64,000 bases of DNA from Paenibacillus terrae (lineage in GTDB: Bacteria > Bacillota > Bacilli > Paenibacillales > Paenibacillaceae): contig NZ_JTHP01000001.1 of NCBI RefSeq assembly GCF_000943545.1, positions 1 through 64,000 on the forward strand. The letters run 5' to 3'. Positions within the stretch are counted from its first letter, which is position 1. Each line of letters opens with the position of its first letter. The notes below the pieces were generated by a model. It saw nothing but the letters and a program-made list of their open reading frames with translations, was not told the origin of the DNA and made no database searches. Below are positions 8,968 through 17,512 of the stretch, piece by piece. Both the position numbers and the translations under genes were made by a program.

Positions 8968-10554
8968 ATGCATGACAAGTTGAGTGGAACGTCTTTGCCG
9001 AAACCGTCGTTCCTGTCCGCCTTTGCTGCTGCGATTGTGTTGGCGCTGGTTCATCAATATCTGTTTTATGGGCATGCGTTGGGCGTGTCTCTGCCGATTT
9101 TTGTCATTCTGTTCTACACCTATATGTATGTCTATAACCGGGATCGTATCCGGCTTGACTCATGGATGGGGAAATTGCTGTTTGTCGTGATTGTGCTGCT
9201 GTCGCTGACGTATGCGCTGTTCGATAATCCGGTTCTATATGTGTTAAATGCATTGGCTATACCTGCTCTGATTAGTGTACATATGGTGATGCTGCTCGGG
9301 GAGAAGAGGCATAGCTGGTCGGAACCCAGTATCATTGGTCAGGCGTTAAGCCATTTGTTTTATCAAAATCTGCGGCATGTCGTGACTCCGTTTCGGATGT
9401 TCAAGACAGCAGCCTTTCGGAATGTAAAGGATGAGCGCAAGCGTGTATTGGGGAAAGTGATGGTCGGTTTGCTGATCGCCCTGCCACTGCTGTTCATCAT
9501 TATATCTCTGCTGGCATCAGCGGACGGGATGTTCGAGGAACTGTTATCGGGTATACCTTCATGGATCGGCACGCTGTCATTTGGTAGCGGAATGCTGCGG
9601 CTGATCTGGACCTGCTTCTTTACCTTCTGTTTTTTCTGCTATTTGTGGGGATTCGTACAGCCTGCTCCGCGTAATACGGAGAGAGAAGTTCAGTCATGGC
9701 ATGGGTTAGACGAGCGCACGAATGGTCAAACCACCGAGTATGGTGGTCACTCTTCAGTGATGATTAACAAATCAGCAGTGCCTTACCACGAGCCGGTCGC
9801 GATCAAGTTTGATCCTGTGATTACCGCTACGGTGCTGATTGTTATGAATCTGGTGTATGTTGTGTTCGTCGTATTGCAGTTCGGATATCTGTTTGGTGCA
9901 TGGGAAGGTGCCTTGCCAGAAGGAACCTCGTATGCAGAATATGCGAGAAGGGGCTTCGGGGAGCTGGTTATGGTGACAGGTATCAACTTTGTCCTGATGA
10001 TCAGTGTGCTAAAGTGGACTGAATTCAGCTCAAATATATTGCAAAAAATGAACAACGGCCTGCTGTATGTACTCGTGGGCTGCTCGGGTGTGATGCTGTA
10101 TTCAGGCTATACCCGGCTGGTCATGTACGAAGAGGCCTATGGATATACGTACACCCGTTATCTGGTACACGCGTTTATGATTTTTCTGGGCTTGCTGCTA
10201 CTCATTGCAGCAGTGCGCATTCATGTCCGTCAGCTTCCGCTGGCGAAATATTATGTTGTACTCGCTTTGGTGGCGTATCTCGTCGTGAATTATGTGGGCA
10301 TTGATGTACGGATTGCTGAAAATAATCTCGAACGGTATCGCACTACCTCGGTGATCGATAAGGAATATTTGAGTGGGCTATCGGCGGATGCTATTCCGCT
10401 GCTGATTGAATTTAGCCGTAAGGAACACGGAGCGATGGATGAGTTTCTACAAGGTCGTCTGATGAGCATGACGAGGGAGGAAACGGCATGGCCAGCGTTC
10501 AATTGGGCTGAATATAGGGCACAGCGCAAGCTGCACGACTATATTTTGGAATGA
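8968..10554 (+). CDS. Polytopic membrane protein, DUF4173/DUF4153-like
   Basis: About 528 residues with roughly a dozen hydrophobic segments and a short cytoplasmic loop near residues 230-265. The layout, with a conserved YARRGFGEL-type segment in the C-terminal half, matches proteins annotated DUF4173/DUF4153. Function unknown. The ATG at 8968 is chosen because GTGGAGGT sits at 8953-8960; an in-frame GTG at 8953 is part of that ribosome site. It forms an apparent operon with the next two genes. Confidence 0.8.
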   Translation: MHDKLSGTSLPKPSFLSAFAAAIVLALVHQYLFYGHALGVSLPIFVILFYTYMYVYNRDRIRLDSWMGKLLFVVIVLLSLTYALFDNPVLYVLNALAIPALISVHMVMLLGEKRHSWSEPSIIGQALSHLFYQNLRHVVTPFRMFKTAAFRNVKDERKRVLGKVMVGLLIALPLLFIIISLLASADGMFEELLSGIPSWIGTLSFGSGMLRLIWTCFFTFCFFCYLWGFVQPAPRNTEREVQSWHGLDERTNGQTTEYGGHSSVMINKSAVPYHEPVAIKFDPVITATVLIVMNLVYVVFVVLQFGYLFGAWEGALPEGTSYAEYARRGFGELVMVTGINFVLMISVLKWTEFSSNILQKMNNGLLYVLVGCSGVMLYSGYTRLVMYEEAYGYTYTRYLVHAFMIFLGLLLLIAAVRIHVRQLPLAKYYVVLALVAYLVVNYVGIDVRIAENNLERYRTTSVIDKEYLSGLSADAIPLLIEFSRKEHGAMDEFLQGRLMSMTREETAWPAFNWAEYRAQRKLHDYILE

Positions 10555-10567
10555 GAGGTGCTTGGGA

Positions 10568-11134
10568 ATGATCGGAACAGATGCAGTACAGGGTATGATT
10601 TTGGAGCTACAAAATGAAATGTCACAGTATCAGCATCAGTTTGTTGGAAGACGGAACGCTTTTCTCGCGGAGGCTATGTATCTCGGCTTGGGTGAGGGGG
10701 AGGCCCGCTCTTATGCTATCCAGAGCATCGGTCCGATCGTTCCCGTCACGTGTATGCCCACACTGGCTCCCGGCAAAACCCGGCCGCTCAGTCCGATGCT
10801 GGAAGCACGCTACCGTTATGCCGGGTACTGGCAGGACATGGGAGAGCATATGCTCCTGCCGGATGACTTGCTACGGATCTCAAGCACAGAGCGGTTTCGC
10901 AGCTGGATCAGCGATATGCGGAATTATTGGGTGGAATCGGCCCCATACCGATTTGGGGATGATCGTCTTTCGCTGCTGTCGGTCGCCAATGAGGAGGAAG
11001 GCCACTTTTCCATGTTGGTCTGGAAGGAACCTGGTGAGGAGCCAGAGGTGTGGACTTACGCTTCGCAGCATGAATACCGTTTCAGCCATCTGCTGCACTG
11101 GTTCAAGTGGCTGAACGGGCGGAGTGAAGAATGA
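10568..11134 (+). CDS. Conserved protein of unknown function
   Basis: A 188-residue soluble protein. The ATG at 10568 follows GAGAGGTG at a normal distance; a TTG at 10562 is the alternative. I do not recognise a domain: there is an N-terminal helical segment (about residues 1-45), a Pro-rich middle and a C-terminal half rich in Trp and acidic residues. It begins 13 bp after the membrane-protein gene, so the two are probably co-transcribed. Confidence 0.65.
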   Translation: MIGTDAVQGMILELQNEMSQYQHQFVGRRNAFLAEAMYLGLGEGEARSYAIQSIGPIVPVTCMPTLAPGKTRPLSPMLEARYRYAGYWQDMGEHMLLPDDLLRISSTERFRSWISDMRNYWVESAPYRFGDDRLSLLSVANEEEGHFSMLVWKEPGEEPEVWTYASQHEYRFSHLLHWFKWLNGRSEE

Positions 11135-11143
11135 GAGGTAACC

Positions 11144-11323
11144 ATGATTAAAAAAAATCGTAATTGGATTATCCTGTTCATCGGCATCGCTCTGATGGTG
11201 GGAGTTGCGGACTATTTTACACAAGCTAGACAGGCTACTTCTGAGCTTATCGTTCCAACCATAATCAGTAAAGAAAGCCTTCATTTATTTGATGATACGT
11301 TAGTGAATGATGCAGACAAGTGA
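11144..11323 (+). CDS. Small single-pass membrane protein
   Basis: A 59-residue ORF starting 9 bp after the upstream gene with a GAGAGG ribosome site. Residues 8-24 form one hydrophobic segment after a basic MIKKNRN start, with a polar C-terminal tail of about 35 residues. It is probably the third gene of the DUF4173 operon; function unknown. Confidence 0.6.
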   Translation: MIKKNRNWIILFIGIALMVGVADYFTQARQATSELIVPTIISKESLHLFDDTLVNDADK

Positions 11324-11339
11324 TGTTGAACAAGAAGAA

Positions 11340-12284
11340 CTATTGCTCTTTCCTCTGCTTATATCGTTGGGACATTCTCTCAATTCTACGGATTATTTCT
11401 GCTCTTATGTCCGGTGGCTCCAGACATTCACATTGGTCACCGAAGCTGAGTAGAAGATGATAGCCGAAATCATCAGCGATAAATGGAAAATGGACAATGA
11501 AGTGGTGATCTCCATATGGCGTTATATGTTCGTTGCTACAATAATCCAGCATCCGATCTCTGAGCGTTTCGTGAATCAGTAATTGGATGGGTCTCTGTCT
11601 TTGAGACATGATACTGGTAAATTCGGAGACTGATTCAGGTAATTCCCTGCGTGTAAAAGTCTTATCCAGAACTTCCAGATGGGACATTCGGGATAATTTG
11701 AATAAACGGAAGTCCTGCTTATGAAGGCAAAAACCTTGAACGTACCAATGATTCTCCTTTAACGCGAGCTTGTACGGTTCAATCTTGCGGGTACTCATTT
11801 GGCCTTTTCGGTCGGAATATTGGAAGGATAGCAGGGAATGTTTTTGAAAAGCAGTTTTAATCATTTCTAAAAACATCTGCAAGTTTGCGTTGCCCATCCA
11901 AGGCTTGAGGTCGATCATAATTTGACTTGATTTCAGTTCTATTTCGTGAGCCTGCTCTGTTGGCATGAGGCTTTTGACTTTGGCAAGTGTACCTAGCATC
12001 TGTTCACGGGTCAGCATGGGTGAGATGCTTCCAAGCCCCATCAGAAGTGCTGTAATATCGGCAGGTGTGAATACCTTTTTATCCACTTTATATTCGTCCA
12101 TGATACAGAATCCACCGTTAACGCCGGGAGCCGATACGATAGGTATACCCGCCATGTTGATAGTCTCCATATCTCTATAAATGGTTCTAAGTGAAACCTC
12201 AAACATGTCGGATAGAGACTTTGCACTCATTCTTTTACGTTCAAGCAGAACCATAATAATAGAAATCAGTCGGTCAATTTTCAT
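11340..12284 (-). CDS. YafY-type transcriptional regulator (HTH plus WYL domain)
   Basis: A 314-residue protein with an N-terminal HTH_11 winged helix (FEVSLRTIYRDMETI at about residues 28-42) and a C-terminal WYL domain whose core reads ENHWYVQGFC. It is divergent from the PNPOx-fold gene at 12385 with 100 bp between the start codons, and it probably controls that gene. It is a paralogue of 3810-4775. Confidence 0.87.
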   Translation of the reverse strand: MKIDRLISIIMVLLERKRMSAKSLSDMFEVSLRTIYRDMETINMAGIPIVSAPGVNGGFCIMDEYKVDKKVFTPADITALLMGLGSISPMLTREQMLGTLAKVKSLMPTEQAHEIELKSSQIMIDLKPWMGNANLQMFLEMIKTAFQKHSLLSFQYSDRKGQMSTRKIEPYKLALKENHWYVQGFCLHKQDFRLFKLSRMSHLEVLDKTFTRRELPESVSEFTSIMSQRQRPIQLLIHETLRDRMLDYCSNEHITPYGDHHFIVHFPFIADDFGYHLLLSFGDQCECLEPPDIRAEIIRRIERMSQRYKQRKEQ

Positions 12285-12384
12285 GTAGCATCAGCCTTTT
12301 TATTTTCATTCTGAATTGTTGCCATATAGCTGTCAATGGTCAGTGATAGAATTATGTCGTAAAGCAATTTAGGAGGCTGATCAT

Positions 12385-12813
12385 ATGAGCAACATGCAAG
12401 GGTATTACGAGATTTTAGAAGAGACGAACAGGATCGCTTTGGCAACATCGGTTGACAACATTCCCAACGTTAGAAATGTCAATTTTGCTTATGACGCCAA
12501 CAGGCCGGGAGTTATTTATTTCACGTCAGATCGGAGAAATCAGAAGGTGGCCGAGTTTGGAAAAAATAACAAGGTTGCCTTTACAACGATTCCGACAGAA
12601 GGTATCCCTCATGTCCGTTCTCACCATGCTATTGTTGAAAAAAGTAAGTATTCGATAGACGAGGTGAAGGAGCTATTTTTGGCGAAGGTTCCGGGGTATG
12701 ATGAAATCCTATCGGCTATCCGTGAGACGCTGGAGGTTTTTGAAATCCAAATGAAAGAAGTCACTATCATTTTGGGATACGATCAACAACCGGTTCAGAT
12801 CAAGTTCGAGTAA
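12385..12813 (+). CDS. Pyridoxamine 5'-phosphate oxidase-fold (FMN-binding) protein
   Basis: A 142-residue split-barrel protein of the PNPOx-like superfamily, with the typical early segment RIALATSVDNIPNVRNV and a later FTSDRRNQKVAEF segment. Such proteins bind FMN, F420 or haem; the exact role is not assignable. The ATG follows TAGGAGG. It is adjacent and divergent to a WYL regulator, a common pairing. Confidence 0.82.
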   Translation: MSNMQGYYEILEETNRIALATSVDNIPNVRNVNFAYDANRPGVIYFTSDRRNQKVAEFGKNNKVAFTTIPTEGIPHVRSHHAIVEKSKYSIDEVKELFLAKVPGYDEILSAIRETLEVFEIQMKEVTIILGYDQQPVQIKFE

Positions 12814-12815
12814 CT

Positions 12816-12862
12816 AACGCGCTTTGCTGGGAGCTTCTTTTCCGGCAAGGCGTTTTATATTT
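12816..12862 (+). terminator. Terminator after PNPOx-fold gene
   Basis: An imperfect hairpin (AACGCgcTTTGCTGG / CCGGCAAGGCGTT) is followed by a T-rich stretch. Confidence 0.55.
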
Positions 12863-12981
12863 TTCCAGATTGAACACATCTTTTTTCCAGTTCGCGCCAT
12901 GTCACCATAAATATTTCCTCATTCCAGGCATGTATGCTTATTTTTGATCTACTAATATTTTTGAAATAAGGAGGTTTTTTC

Positions 12982-13230
12982 TTGGATCGCGTAGGAATGG
13001 TCAGGGACCTGGATAGCTTAGGTCGGATTGTCATCCCCGTAGACATAAGGAGGCGTCTTGGGATTGGCAAGCATACAGCCATGGAATTTTGGATGACGGA
13101 GAGTGGTTTGATCATGCGACAATGCGTGGGGGAAGTCTGTATCTTATGTGGCGATCTTCAACATCTTACATATTTTAAGAATGCCTGGATCTGTATCTTC
13201 TGTATGAATGAACTGAAAAATATACGATAA
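12982..13230 (+). CDS. AbrB-type DNA-binding protein with Cys4 zinc knuckle
   Basis: An 82-residue protein starting at TTG 12982 with AAGGAGG 7 bp upstream. Residues 1-45 are the swapped-hairpin AbrB/MazE fold (RDLDSLGRIVIPVDIRR). The second half carries CILC and CIFC about 18 residues apart, which looks like a zinc-binding knuckle. AbrB-family proteins repress stationary-phase and sporulation genes. Two longer relatives with an added C-terminal HTH lie at 49753-50666; this copy lacks that extension. It sits next to the Spo0E/aloR2 cluster. Confidence 0.8.
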   Translation: MDRVGMVRDLDSLGRIVIPVDIRRRLGIGKHTAMEFWMTESGLIMRQCVGEVCILCGDLQHLTYFKNAWICIFCMNELKNIR

Positions 13231-13263
13231 AGCTGGCAATCCGATGATTCGGCATGTATGTTA

Positions 13264-13302
13264 CAATAAAAGGGCGAGCGACCCACCACAAGTTTCTCGC
13301 CC
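13264..13302 (-). terminator. Terminator of the Spo0E-like gene
   Basis: Reading the minus strand, GGGCGAG and CTCGCCC form a stem followed by TTTTATT. Confidence 0.65.
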
Positions 13303-13314
13303 AGTCGATTGCCT

Positions 13315-13497
13315 TCAAGCGATCGGCTTTTTTAATTTTGTATAGTACATCCGATGATATTGATTAATCAGCTCGTCCAAAACCATAGATTGCCGGAGTA
13401 CATCCATATGACCTAGTCCGTATTTCGCTTGCAAATCATAGAGCCGTTGTCGATTGTTCTCTAGTCGCTGCTGCAAAGTCTCTTCATTTCCCATCAT
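13315..13497 (-). CDS. Spo0E-family aspartyl-phosphate phosphatase
   Basis: A 60-residue two-helix protein with the family signature around SMVLDELINQYHRMYY. Spo0E-type enzymes dephosphorylate Spo0A-P and delay sporulation. The ATG has a good ribosome site (AAGGAGGGATGT). It lies directly downstream of aloR2 on the same strand, an order repeated at the aloR4 locus. Confidence 0.88.
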   Translation of the reverse strand: MMGNEETLQQRLENNRQRLYDLQAKYGLGHMDVLRQSMVLDELINQYHRMYYTKLKKPIA

Positions 13498-13584
13498 ACA
13501 TCCCTCCTTAGGTGATACTTATTTTAGGATGCCATGTGTATTTTTGGGAAAAGTGAAAGTGCATGATGCCTCATCCTTTAAAAG

Positions 13585-13609
13585 AAAAAACCAGCTCAAA
13601 AAGCTGGCT
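13585..13609 (-). terminator. Terminator after aloR2/peptide relic
   Basis: On the minus strand a hairpin AGCCAGCTttttgAGCTGG precedes six T's. The equivalent hairpin occurs after aloP3 at 20532-20556. Confidence 0.75.
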
Positions 13610-13619
13610 GTAAGTGAAA

Positions 13620-13745
13620 TTAATATCTACAAGTGGCTATAGCTCGATCTCGATAGCGACTATTTGGCTTGTAAATAGTCCTATGGAAATGGTATGGAGT
13701 GCAGTTGCTCTCTAAAAAGGCTATTAGAATTAGAGATAGAATAAT
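13620..13745 (-). pseudogene. Relic of an AloP-type pro-peptide, copy 2 (no start codon)
   Basis: Downstream of and overlapping the 3' end of aloR2, the minus strand has an open 41-codon frame that begins with hydrophobic IILSLILIAF, continues with a polar tail and contains IYKP, as in the intact copies. It has no ATG, GTG or TTG: the codon at the start position is ATT and the frame is +2 to the receptor, whereas the other three peptide genes are +1. The simplest reading is loss of the start by a small deletion; initiation at ATT is a less likely alternative. Confidence 0.55.
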
Positions 13746-15109
13746 CTCTCTTTTCTCACTTCGTTAATTAAATTGTAGTATTCTGAACCTGTTTGGTCGC
13801 TTGCAAAATTCTTGAATTGCTCAAACAACCCCGAACATTTGATGAAGAATACTTCATTATTTAATGAAGTGGATTTTCTTAAACAGTCAATCAGGTATTT
13901 AAAACCGTGAGGATACATAGCTCTATTTAAACAGTAGTAAGCCAATTCGTATAATAAACGCACGATTTGATCAGATATATTTTGTGGGGCATATAAGCTT
14001 TCTGGTTGCTGTTTAATATACTCGACGATCTCTAATTTAAAGCGCTGGATTACATTATCAACATTAATATGATATCGGTTAGCGGCTTCAATGATGTTGC
14101 ATAGGGATACAAGAGTTTCATCTTTTTTTGATTCAATATATGCTACATAATCTGAAATCACGCTTGCATCCCCAGACAAGAGCTTAATGGCATAAAAGTT
14201 TGCCTGTGCCCATTCCTGAAACAGTCGCATCCAATCTTGAGCATCCTCGCTCGTATCCTTTACCCAACTCACATCTCCATAAGTACGAATATATTGTAGT
14301 GTTTTTTCATAGTCACCTTTCGCCTCACAAACACATGCATGGAGCAAATTTGAATAGGCTATGTAGAAAAATAGCGGTCTGCTGGGTCTCTTTGGAGTTC
14401 TCTTTTTCTTTCGCTCTTGATGGTAAGCCAAACGATACTGAATTTGAGCCTTATAGTCCATTACAGATGCCCATCTATCTAGCTTGTCCCATTGGCGTAG
14501 CGAAAGATATGTATTTGCTAGATTTCTTAACGCCTCCAACTGGTCCCCTTCATTTAGCCGCTCAATATAAGGCTCGAACTGATTAGCAGCTTCAAGATTT
14601 TGTGTTTGATTGTCCCCTTGCTTCGCCATAAAAATGCGGTACTGACAAAGGGCTAGTCGCTCAGAGTGCTGCTTTTTCTCACCGACGGCTATGCTCTCAT
14701 ACAGGATGATGGACGCTGCAAACTTCTCTTGTTGGAAAAAGTCCTCAGCTATGGTAAACAGGGCATCGGCGTATGCCAGCTTTTCCATGAGCAAGCTGAC
14801 GACCTGCTCAATACAATCCAGCATGTCCAACTCCGCGCAATTGTACAAAAGGGGTCTGACTCTACGGATGTTAGGGGTTGTTGAACTCAAAAATTCCTCA
14901 ATATAATTCTTGTAAAAATGCCCTTTGGAGTGGCTTAACGTAGCTGTAATGCGATCTAACTGATGAACGGAGAGTGCACGGTTGCCTGTGACGATCCCGC
15001 TTATTGTGCCTGGATTGATGCCTGCCACCAGACCGAATTGGGTAATGTTTAACCCATTCTGTTTCATGAAGTTTTCCAGTTCTGCGCGTATCGTGGTTGT
15101 AGGTTCCAA
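13730..15109 (-). CDS. aloR: AloR-type quorum-sensing receptor, copy 2
   Basis: A 459-residue XRE-TPR protein. The HTH is at residues about 20-58 (TQFGLVAGINPGTISGI); the TPR array follows with HSERLALCQYRIF. I start it at TTG 15109, since AAAGGGG is 9 bp upstream; a TTG at 15118 touches the ribosome site. The first 165 codons plus 60 bp of upstream DNA are nearly identical to aloR3, and the rest diverges strongly. Its peptide gene appears broken, so it may be an orphan receptor. Confidence 0.87.
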   Translation of the reverse strand: MEPTTTIRAELENFMKQNGLNITQFGLVAGINPGTISGIVTGNRALSVHQLDRITATLSHSKGHFYKNYIEEFLSSTTPNIRRVRPLLYNCAELDMLDCIEQVVSLLMEKLAYADALFTIAEDFFQQEKFAASIILYESIAVGEKKQHSERLALCQYRIFMAKQGDNQTQNLEAANQFEPYIERLNEGDQLEALRNLANTYLSLRQWDKLDRWASVMDYKAQIQYRLAYHQERKKKRTPKRPSRPLFFYIAYSNLLHACVCEAKGDYEKTLQYIRTYGDVSWVKDTSEDAQDWMRLFQEWAQANFYAIKLLSGDASVISDYVAYIESKKDETLVSLCNIIEAANRYHINVDNVIQRFKLEIVEYIKQQPESLYAPQNISDQIVRLLYELAYYCLNRAMYPHGFKYLIDCLRKSTSLNNEVFFIKCSGLFEQFKNFASDQTGSEYYNLINEVRKERLFYL

Positions 15110-15165
15110 ATGTAACAACCCCTTTAACGTAACGTTTTATGTAGTCCGTTAGATACCGATCTATA
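14614..15165 (-). repeat. 552-bp block shared with aloR3 (21581-22132)
   Basis: Promoter-proximal DNA and the HTH-encoding part of aloR2 match 21581-22132 in the same orientation, offset 6967 bp, with few mismatches. Identity ends sharply at the sequence CCCCTTGC, within the TPR region. Confidence 0.85.
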
Positions 15166-15723
15166 GTGGTATTTCTGGAAAACATTATATCATATTTTAG
15201 GTCTATGATATATCCTTTTCAATGAATTACTTATCTCTATAAGGGTCGCCTATGATGAATTGAATATACGGGAGTTTTTTCCTATTTGATCATGAAAATA
15301 TCTAGTTGGAACCGATGATTTGGGCTACCAATCCCACGAATCACTAAAGAAACATTCAGATTTTTTTGAATTAATATTTTTAAAGATTACTGACTATCGC
15401 CCAAAATCTGAATACTGCTTTAAATTCAAATTATTATAAATGCCTGTTGCATCAAGCTTGGATGGAGGTACCTGAATTCGTTTAGACGGATGATAGAGCA
15501 TAAAAAGGGGTACCTAAACATGTCATAAATTTTGAAATTTTCATAGTTTTATAGTCAATGACATAAAGAGGGTTTGTTGCTATAGTTTGGGACATGGAGA
15601 CGATTTAGTTCTCTCCTCTCACCTTAGAACTGCAACAGTGAGTGGCTAATGAGTAGAGGGACTCAAGACCAGTGTGAAAACCTCAGCATCTTAATGGGGA
15701 GTGCATCATAAAAGGAGGTATTC
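15166..15723. other. Intergenic region with possible structured RNA
   Basis: No convincing gene is seen. The part at about 15595-15723 is GC-richer than its surroundings and has paired segments (AGTTCT/AGAACT, CTCAC/GTGAG) and a skeleton TCAAG..CAG..GAAAA..AATGGGG..GCATCA..AAGGAGG that partly matches the region at 53230-53320. Confidence 0.35.
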
Positions 15724-15804
15724 GTGTATGGAAAATTAGAGGCATGGGGTCTAGCTATAAACCTCAACATTTTTAAAAATATACAGTTCAAATTTAATCT
15801 ATGA
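15724..15804 (+). CDS. Possible 26-residue small ORF
   Basis: A GTG preceded by a perfect AAAGGAGGT at 7-nt spacing opens a 26-codon frame (MYGKLEAWGLAINL at the N-terminus, then basic/hydrophobic). It could be a small peptide gene or a leader for the protease operon; there is no other support. Confidence 0.3.
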   Translation: MYGKLEAWGLAINLNIFKNIQFKFNL

Positions 15805-15884
15805 AATCATTTTGTGAAAAAAAAGATAATGTACATTGTATTATATTTTTTATACATTATATTAAAATTTAGGGAGGATATAGA

Positions 15885-16412
15885 ATGAATAAGGGGAATA
15901 TCCATAAAGTTACTAAAAAAATTGTTACAATTGCTGCACTTACTATTTTATCATTACACAGTTCATTGTTTTTTTCTTTGCAAGCCTCTGCTGCTACCAC
16001 ATCCTTATTGTCGTGGGATTTAGTTGATTCTACTAAGCACCTAGAATGGGGAGGAAGTACAGCTTATCAAAATTCATTTAACGCCGGGGTAAATACATGG
16101 GAAAATTATAAGTTTGGTATTATTAGACCGGACTATGTATCAACTATTGAAGATGTTACATTATCCGATTATTACGAAGTCAGTACTACTGCTGGTGTAA
16201 CTTCTTCAGCAGGTACATTGAAGTTTAATGAATATCGAATGAACACCTATAGCTCTAATCAAAAACAAAATGTTGCCACTCATGAGCTTGGTCATGCTCT
16301 TGGGTTGGGTCATAATACAAGTAGTGATGTAATGTATATGTATGTTACGTCTATAACAACGCTCAGTGCTAATGATAAAGCTTCATACGATCTTGCTTAT
16401 AAAAAATACTAA
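15885..16412 (+). CDS. Secreted matrixin-like zinc metalloprotease
   Basis: A 175-residue exported protein with a signal peptide ending near LQASAA (about residue 36) and the extended zinc motif HELGHALGLGH at about residues 133-143, followed by SDVMY as the Met-turn. This is the metzincin/matrixin pattern HExxHxxGxxH. The catalytic domain is small and there is no pro-domain. It is followed 17 bp later by a lipoprotein gene with its own AAGGAGGT, so the two are likely co-transcribed. A relic of its 3' end lies at 19549-19671. Confidence 0.83.
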   Translation: MNKGNIHKVTKKIVTIAALTILSLHSSLFFSLQASAATTSLLSWDLVDSTKHLEWGGSTAYQNSFNAGVNTWENYKFGIIRPDYVSTIEDVTLSDYYEVSTTAGVTSSAGTLKFNEYRMNTYSSNQKQNVATHELGHALGLGHNTSSDVMYMYVTSITTLSANDKASYDLAYKKY

Positions 16413-16429
16413 TTAAGGAGGTACAACAA

Positions 16430-17107
16430 ATGATAATGAACATGAAGAAAAATTTTATTTTCTTGTCCCTTTTCACTATGATTGCAATGCTGGCTTCTGG
16501 TTGTTCAAATAATACTGTAGACAAGAATATAACGAAGTCTGGTGAGATTCCAACCAGTTATTTACATGCTTCATTCGATATAAATGTAGATAACCCTAAA
16601 GAGATTGTAGGTTTTGCAGACTATGTATTTGTAGGATTTGTAGAAGAAATGACGGGAACCGACTATAAATTTCCTGTAACGAAAGAAACGGAAGATGGGC
16701 TAAAAGAGTTGAAAAGTCCCTATACGAATTATTCCATTAAAGTGCTTGATAATATAAAAGGTAATCTAAAGAAAGATGTTTCCATTCCTATTCAAAAGTC
16801 CGGGGGACTGAGTGAAGATAAGAGCACATATCTTTTATATGAAGATGACTCTCTCCCACAAAAAGGAAAGGCATACGTATTTACTGCTGCGACTCAGCCC
16901 GATGGTTCGTTGTTAGTATCAGGGCCAAATTCTAATATAGAAGTAAAAACAGATTTCTTTTCGAAAAACAGTATCCAGGCGCTTAGTGAAAAGAGCATTG
17001 CTAATGAACTAACCAAAACAGATGAGTATAAAAAGTATCAAGATGCCTATAAAAACGAAATTGATAAAGATCGCAAAAGATTTACTTCCAAGTATGAGGC
17101 TTCTTAA
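16430..17107 (+). CDS. Lipoprotein of unknown function, paralogue A1
   Basis: A 225-residue protein with a lipobox (LASGC, Cys near residue 25), hence membrane-anchored on the outside. The body begins with an SGEIPTSYLHASF segment and is about 85 percent identical by eye to the paralogue at 19689-20366. It follows the protease gene; it might bind or inhibit the protease or serve self-protection, but this is speculation. Confidence 0.8.
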   Translation: MIMNMKKNFIFLSLFTMIAMLASGCSNNTVDKNITKSGEIPTSYLHASFDINVDNPKEIVGFADYVFVGFVEEMTGTDYKFPVTKETEDGLKELKSPYTNYSIKVLDNIKGNLKKDVSIPIQKSGGLSEDKSTYLLYEDDSLPQKGKAYVFTAATQPDGSLLVSGPNSNIEVKTDFFSKNSIQALSEKSIANELTKTDEYKKYQDAYKNEIDKDRKRFTSKYEAS

Positions 17108-17192
17108 TACGAGCATCTTTCATAAATTTCCGGTGCAATCCCATTAGAATGAGATCAAACTCTGAATACCAATTTCTGATATAAATTTTTGT

Positions 17193-17236
17193 AAAGCAGT
17201 CTAAAGCTCAAATATAAGGGATTTAGACTGCTTTTA
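17193..17236 (+). terminator. Terminator after lipoprotein A1
   Basis: The hairpin AAAGCAGTCTAAA / TTTAGACTGCTTTT is shared, with changes, with 20447-20491 after the paralogue. Confidence 0.8.
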
Positions 17237-17238
17237 AT

Positions 17239-17396
17239 CTAAAGACCTAACTCAGCTATCCACCTTGAATCATCATCAAAAGTAACTAAGGCATCAGTTT
17301 TACTATCGTGTATGTTCCACTCCCCCTTAGCCCACGAGTATACGATAATAATGAGAGTGCCCGCGGAACCTATGGATAAAGCAATTATGCATATCT
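17239..17396 (-). pseudogene. Possible relic of a small membrane protein
   Basis: On the minus strand an open frame of about 52 codons lacks a start codon. It has a hydrophobic stretch (ALSIGSAGTLIIIVYSW) followed by a soluble-looking acidic tail ending in SRWIAELGL. The composition suggests a once-coding segment. Confidence 0.35.
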
Positions 17397-17397
17397 T

Positions 17398-17478
17398 TTA
17401 GTTGAAAATGAATTATACGGTAACTTATTAAAGGAGAACTCATTTGATTTTTATATCGTATCTTTAGTCAATTGGTAG
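17398..17478 (+). pseudogene. Relic of lipoprotein B C-terminal segment
   Basis: The translation includes ELYGNL, FDFYIVSLVNW and then a stop; it matches the VLYGNL...IDFYIVSLVDW part of the lipoprotein at 18542-19446. Only this fragment remains. Confidence 0.65.
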
Positions 17479-17512
17479 CAGCGATTAAGCGATTAAAAGA
17501 AGGAGGTTAAAC

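Noticed and set aside
15595-15723. Known riboswitch class upstream of the protease gene
   Set aside because: I compared the visible words with c-di-GMP, guanidine, cobalamin and THF motifs and none fitted, so no class is claimed.
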